Source of the DNA: an uncultured Selenomonas sp.
GTDB taxonomy: Bacteria; Bacillota; Negativicutes; Selenomonadales; Selenomonadaceae
Direction: 5' to 3'
DNA length: 8,542 nucleotides
Assembly: GCA_947097535.1 (NCBI GenBank)
Contig: CAMURM010000049.1
Span: forward strand, 1-8,542
The notes under the pieces are model-generated. The model was not told the DNA's origin and did not search any database. It saw nothing but the letters and a program-made list of their open reading frames with translations. Shown piece after piece: positions 6,170 through 8,542 of this stretch; the first letter of the stretch is position 1; each line of letters starts with the position of its first letter. A program made the position numbers and the translations under genes.

Positions 6170-7459
6170 ATGCGCGAGATACTTCATATCACGACGCACA
6201 TGGGCGGCGGTGTCGGCAAGGTGCTTTCGGGGCTGCTCGCCGCCTTTGCGGCGCAAGGGAAGGAGCGCCACGAGGTCGTGCTGCTCGAAGAGCCGGAGAA
6301 GCGCGGCTTCTTCGACCTTCTGGCGCAGGCGGGGGTCAAGGCGCGCGTGGAGAAGGATGCGACGAAGATCGAGGCGGCGATGGCGCGCGCGGACATCGTG
6401 CAGCTTGAGTGGTGGCACCACCCGCGCATGGCGCGCTTTTTGCTGGAGCTTTCGCCCGTGCCCGCGCGGCTCGTCCTCTGGGCGCATGTCTCGGGCGCGT
6501 TCTATCCCTATCTGCCGCCCGCATTCCTGCGCGTGCCGCAGCGCTTCGTATTCACCTCGGCGTATTCGTATGAGAATCCCTTCTGGGATGAAACGGCGCG
6601 CGCATGGGCGAGGGAGTACGCCGCGATGGTCAACAGCGTCGGCGACTTTCCGGTGGCAGAGCCGCAGCGCGAGATGCATGACGGCTTTGCCGTCGGCTAC
6701 GTCGGCACGCTCTCGTATGCGAAGCTGCACCCCGACTTCTGTGCGTTCTGTGCGCGCGTCAAGGACATCCGCGGCATCTCTTTCCGCCTCGTCGGCGACG
6801 CTGAGAACGAAGCGCGGATTCGCCGCGATGCGGTGCCTTTCGGTCTTGCCGAGCAGCTTTCCTTTGCGGGCTATGTGACGGATGTGGCGGCGGAGTTTCG
6901 CCGCATGGATGTGTTCGCCTACCTGCTCAATCCGCAGCACTTCGGCACGACGGAAAATGTGCTGCTCGAAGCGATGAATGCAGGGCTTCCTGTCGTCGCG
7001 CTCGACCAATGTGCGGAGAAGCACCTTGTGCGCCACGGCGAGACGGGACTCTTGGTGCGCACGCCCGAGGAGTTCGAGCAGGCGCTGCGCTATCTCTATG
7101 CGCACCCCGAGGAGCGCACGCGGCTCGGCCGTAACGCGCGCCGATTTATTGAGGAGAATTTTTCCGTGCAGCAGACGGCGGTGAAACTGCAAGCAATCTA
7201 CGATGAGGTCATGGAAGAGGAGAAGACCGCGTGCGATTTCAGCAGCATGGGGAAATCGCCGCATGAGGTGTTCGTAAACTTCCTGCCGCCGCCGCTGCAA
7301 GCGGCGTTTGCGCATGGAAAAATGTCGCAGGAGCTGCCCGAGATCCTGCGCGGCGAGAGCAAGAGCTCGGCGGCGCATTTCGCGCGGCTGTTTCCCGGCG
7401 ATGCGCAGCTTCGCGGCTGGGCGCAGGAGATTCGGCAGAGGGGAGGCGAAGGCGCGTGA
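6170..7459 (+). CDS. GT-B glycosyltransferase, GT4-like, with C-terminal extension
   Basis: This 429-residue protein has two Rossmann-like halves. The N-terminal half opens with a strand and the Gly-rich loop MGGGVGKVL. The C-terminal half has GYVGTL (V178-G179-T180), FRLVGD, FAGYVTDV and the donor-binding segment FGTTENVLLEAMNAGLPVV, followed by HGETGLLV. The second Glu of the GT4 EX7E motif is E267; the position of the first is Gly259, with E262 nearby. GT4 enzymes move a sugar from an NDP- or lipid-linked donor with retention of configuration. Residues from about 353 (CDFSSMGKSPHEVF) form a 75-residue tail beyond the usual fold, containing an RGESKSSAAHFARLFPG stretch, of unknown role. No signal peptide or membrane span is evident; it is probably cytoplasmic or membrane-associated. 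It probably uses the sugar made by the flanking genes. Its stop overlaps the next gene. Confidence 0.88.
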   Translation: MREILHITTHMGGGVGKVLSGLLAAFAAQGKERHEVVLLEEPEKRGFFDLLAQAGVKARVEKDATKIEAAMARADIVQLEWWHHPRMARFLLELSPVPARLVLWAHVSGAFYPYLPPAFLRVPQRFVFTSAYSYENPFWDETARAWAREYAAMVNSVGDFPVAEPQREMHDGFAVGYVGTLSYAKLHPDFCAFCARVKDIRGISFRLVGDAENEARIRRDAVPFGLAEQLSFAGYVTDVAAEFRRMDVFAYLLNPQHFGTTENVLLEAMNAGLPVVALDQCAEKHLVRHGETGLLVRTPEEFEQALRYLYAHPEERTRLGRNARRFIEENFSVQQTAVKLQAIYDEVMEEEKTACDFSSMGKSPHEVFVNFLPPPLQAAFAHGKMSQELPEILRGESKSSAAHFARLFPGDAQLRGWAQEIRQRGGEGA

Positions 7460-8322
7460 AGAAGCGCGTTCTTTTGACGGGTGTCACGGGATTCATCGGC
7501 AGGCACCTCGTGCGCCGCATGCTTGATGCGGGCTGGGAGGTTGCTGCCATCGTGCGCCCGTCGTCGGAGCGGACGGTGTTGGAGCGCGAGGTGCGCGAGA
7601 GGGTGGAGTTTCATGTCTACGAAGGCGGCACGCTCGTCGACATCGTGCGCGAGGCGAAGCCCGCGGTCGTCTGCCACCTCGCTTCGCTCTACCTCGCGGC
7701 GCATGAAAGCAAGGACGTCGCCGCGCTCGTCGCGAGCAACATCCTCTTCGGCACGGAGCTTTTAGAAGCGATGGCGAAGAACGAGGTGCGCCGCTTCGTC
7801 CATGCGGGCACGAGCTGGCAGCACTACCGGGGCGCGCGCTATTCGCCTGTGAACCTCTACGCGGCGACGAAGGAAGCCTTCGAGACCGTCATGCGCTACT
7901 ACGAGGAAACGGCGGGGCTTCATGCCGTGACGTTGAAGCTCTTCGACACCTACGGCGAGGGTGACACGCGGCGCAAGATCCTCGCTCTCCTGCAGGAGGC
8001 GGCGGCAACGGGCGAAGAACTCGCCCTTTCACCCGGCGAGCAGAAGCTCGACCTCGTCCATGTGGACGACGTTGCCGACGCCTTCCTGCTCGCGGCAGAA
8101 TATCTTTTGAAGGATCGCGCCGACATCCGCGGTGAGTTCGCCGTGAGTGCCGGGAAAGCACTCACGCTAAGGGAAATCGCCGCGCGCGTGGAAGAGCTGC
8201 TCGGTAAGAAGATCCCCGTGCGCTGGGGTGCGCGCCCGTACCGAGAGCGCGAGGTCATGGAGCCGTGGCGCACGGGCAGGCTCCTGCCGGGCTGGCAGCG
8301 CAGGCACACGGAAATCATGTAG
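7456..8322 (+). CDS. NAD(P)-dependent sugar epimerase/dehydratase/reductase (extended SDR)
   Basis: The protein has 288 residues. The nucleotide-binding motif G9-V-T-G12-F-I-G15 is at the N-terminus. HLASLYLA follows the fourth strand, HAGTSWQHY gives S120 or T119, and Y135-AAT-K139 supplies the YxxxK pair, so the catalytic set is intact. LFDTYGEGDTRRKI and LDLVHVDDVADAFLLA are typical of nucleotide-sugar reductases and epimerases such as RfbJ-type CDP-sugar synthases and dTDP-4-keto-sugar reductases. It probably completes a deoxy-sugar by reducing a 4-keto group, though epimerase or dehydratase activity is equally compatible with the fold. The start is GTG 7456, overlapping the glycosyltransferase stop (GTGA), with GGAGG at 7442-7446, 9 nt upstream. 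The C-terminus stops soon after LPGW, where relatives usually continue for a further short helix, so it may be slightly shortened. Confidence 0.87.
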   Translation: MKKRVLLTGVTGFIGRHLVRRMLDAGWEVAAIVRPSSERTVLEREVRERVEFHVYEGGTLVDIVREAKPAVVCHLASLYLAAHESKDVAALVASNILFGTELLEAMAKNEVRRFVHAGTSWQHYRGARYSPVNLYAATKEAFETVMRYYEETAGLHAVTLKLFDTYGEGDTRRKILALLQEAAATGEELALSPGEQKLDLVHVDDVADAFLLAAEYLLKDRADIRGEFAVSAGKALTLREIAARVEELLGKKIPVRWGARPYREREVMEPWRTGRLLPGWQRRHTEIM

Positions 8323-8366
8323 AAGCCGCCGGCCTCGACCTCTTGGACGATCGTGGAAAATTCATG

Positions 8367-8395
8367 TTGACAAGGCGGCGTGCGTCTGTTATCAT
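8367..8395 (+). promoter_or_regulatory. Sigma-70-type promoter for tRNA-Ser
   Basis: A perfect -35 TTGACA (8367-8372) and -10 TATCAT (8390-8395) are separated by 17 nt, the optimal spacing. Transcription should begin near 8402, leaving a leader of about 49 nt before the tRNA. This makes the tRNA independent of the glycan genes upstream. No U-tract terminator was seen between the last CDS (8322) and this promoter. Confidence 0.8.
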
Positions 8396-8450
8396 ATCTT
8401 ATGTCGCCGGTTGCACCCCACGGGATTGCAGCTTGCGAAAAACTGCATAC

Positions 8451-8541
8451 GGAGTGGTACTCAAGAGGCTGAAGAGGACGGTTTGCTAAATCGTTAGTGT
8501 GGGCAACTGCAGCGGAGGTTCGAATCCTCTCCACTCCGCCA
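8451..8541 (+). tRNA. tRNA-Ser (anticodon GCU)
   Basis: The sequence folds as a class II tRNA. Acceptor stem GGAGTGG (8451-8457) pairs fully with CCACTCC (8531-8537), followed by discriminator G and encoded CCA (8539-8541). The D-stem is CTC/GAG (8460-8462, 8474-8476). The anticodon stem ACGGT/ATCGT (8478-8482, 8490-8494) encloses TTGCTAA, so the anticodon GCT is at 8485-8487 and reads AGC/AGU serine codons. A long variable arm (about 8495-8513) is characteristic of tRNA-Ser. The T-arm has loop TTCGAAT (8519-8525) and a 5-bp stem with one G-T pair. Confidence 0.96.
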
Positions 8542-8542
8542 T

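Noticed and set aside
5444..7378. A 644-residue open frame on the - strand opposite the epimerase and glycosyltransferase
   Set aside because: It is antisense to two genes with clear family motifs, is rich in Arg, His and Ala, and shows no domain. GC-rich codon bias on the + strand keeps the opposite frame free of stops.
8426..8449. TGCAG/CTGCA stem in the tRNA leader as a terminator or regulatory hairpin
   Set aside because: Only five base pairs with an 11-nt loop and no U-tract follows; too weak to call.
7950..8534. - strand ORF reading into the tRNA, with a protein-like stretch (EFSTIVQEVEAGGFYM) opposite 8323-8366
   Set aside because: It runs antisense through the tRNA, the promoter and the SDR gene and has no ribosome site or domain; the protein-like segment is short and probably chance.

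Overview
All convincing genes lie on the + strand. The DNA is GC-rich, with strong AGGAGG-type Shine-Dalgarno sites, tightly overlapping ORFs (ATGA/GTGA junctions) and a tRNA gene that encodes its own CCA end. The style fits a low-G+C-phylum relative with GC-rich DNA, such as a Selenomonas-like Negativicute. That placement is an inference from general look, not from a diagnostic marker.

Region 1 (about 2-4837) is one translationally coupled block of four radical-SAM genes. Three are tandem paralogues of about 337-338 residues (the first lacks its 5' end here). Each has an N-terminal CxxxCxxC radical-SAM core and a C-terminal Cys set C-x17-C ... C-x2-C. That spacing closely resembles the single auxiliary-cluster 'twitch' domain of BtrN-type radical-SAM alcohol dehydrogenases. 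The fourth is a 606-residue protein: a cobalamin-binding-type N-terminus, a radical-SAM core, a four-Cys zinc-ribbon-like insert and a C-terminal Rossmann-like domain.

Region 2 (4838-4961) is a short AT-richer junction without a clear promoter or terminator. It can be read as two back-to-back micro-ORFs, the second overlapping the start of the next gene, which has no Shine-Dalgarno of its own.

Region 3 (4962-8322) is a second coupled block: an HD-domain metal hydrolase, an RmlC-like dTDP-4-keto-sugar 3,5-epimerase homologue, a GT-B (GT4-like) glycosyltransferase with an unexplained C-terminal extension, and a short-chain NAD(P)-dependent sugar epimerase/dehydratase/reductase. Together these look like part of a surface-glycan or glycoconjugate locus making and transferring an unusual deoxy-sugar.

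Region 4 (8323-8542) holds a near-consensus sigma-70 promoter and a tRNA-Ser(GCU) that ends one base before the window does; it probably marks the end of the locus.

Working model (inference): the radical-SAM enzymes carry out oxidations, and the B12 enzyme perhaps a C-methylation or rearrangement, on a sugar or sugar-like precursor; the epimerase and reductase finish a nucleotide sugar; the GT4 enzyme transfers it. Four radical-SAM genes in one small glycan locus is the most unusual thing in the window.
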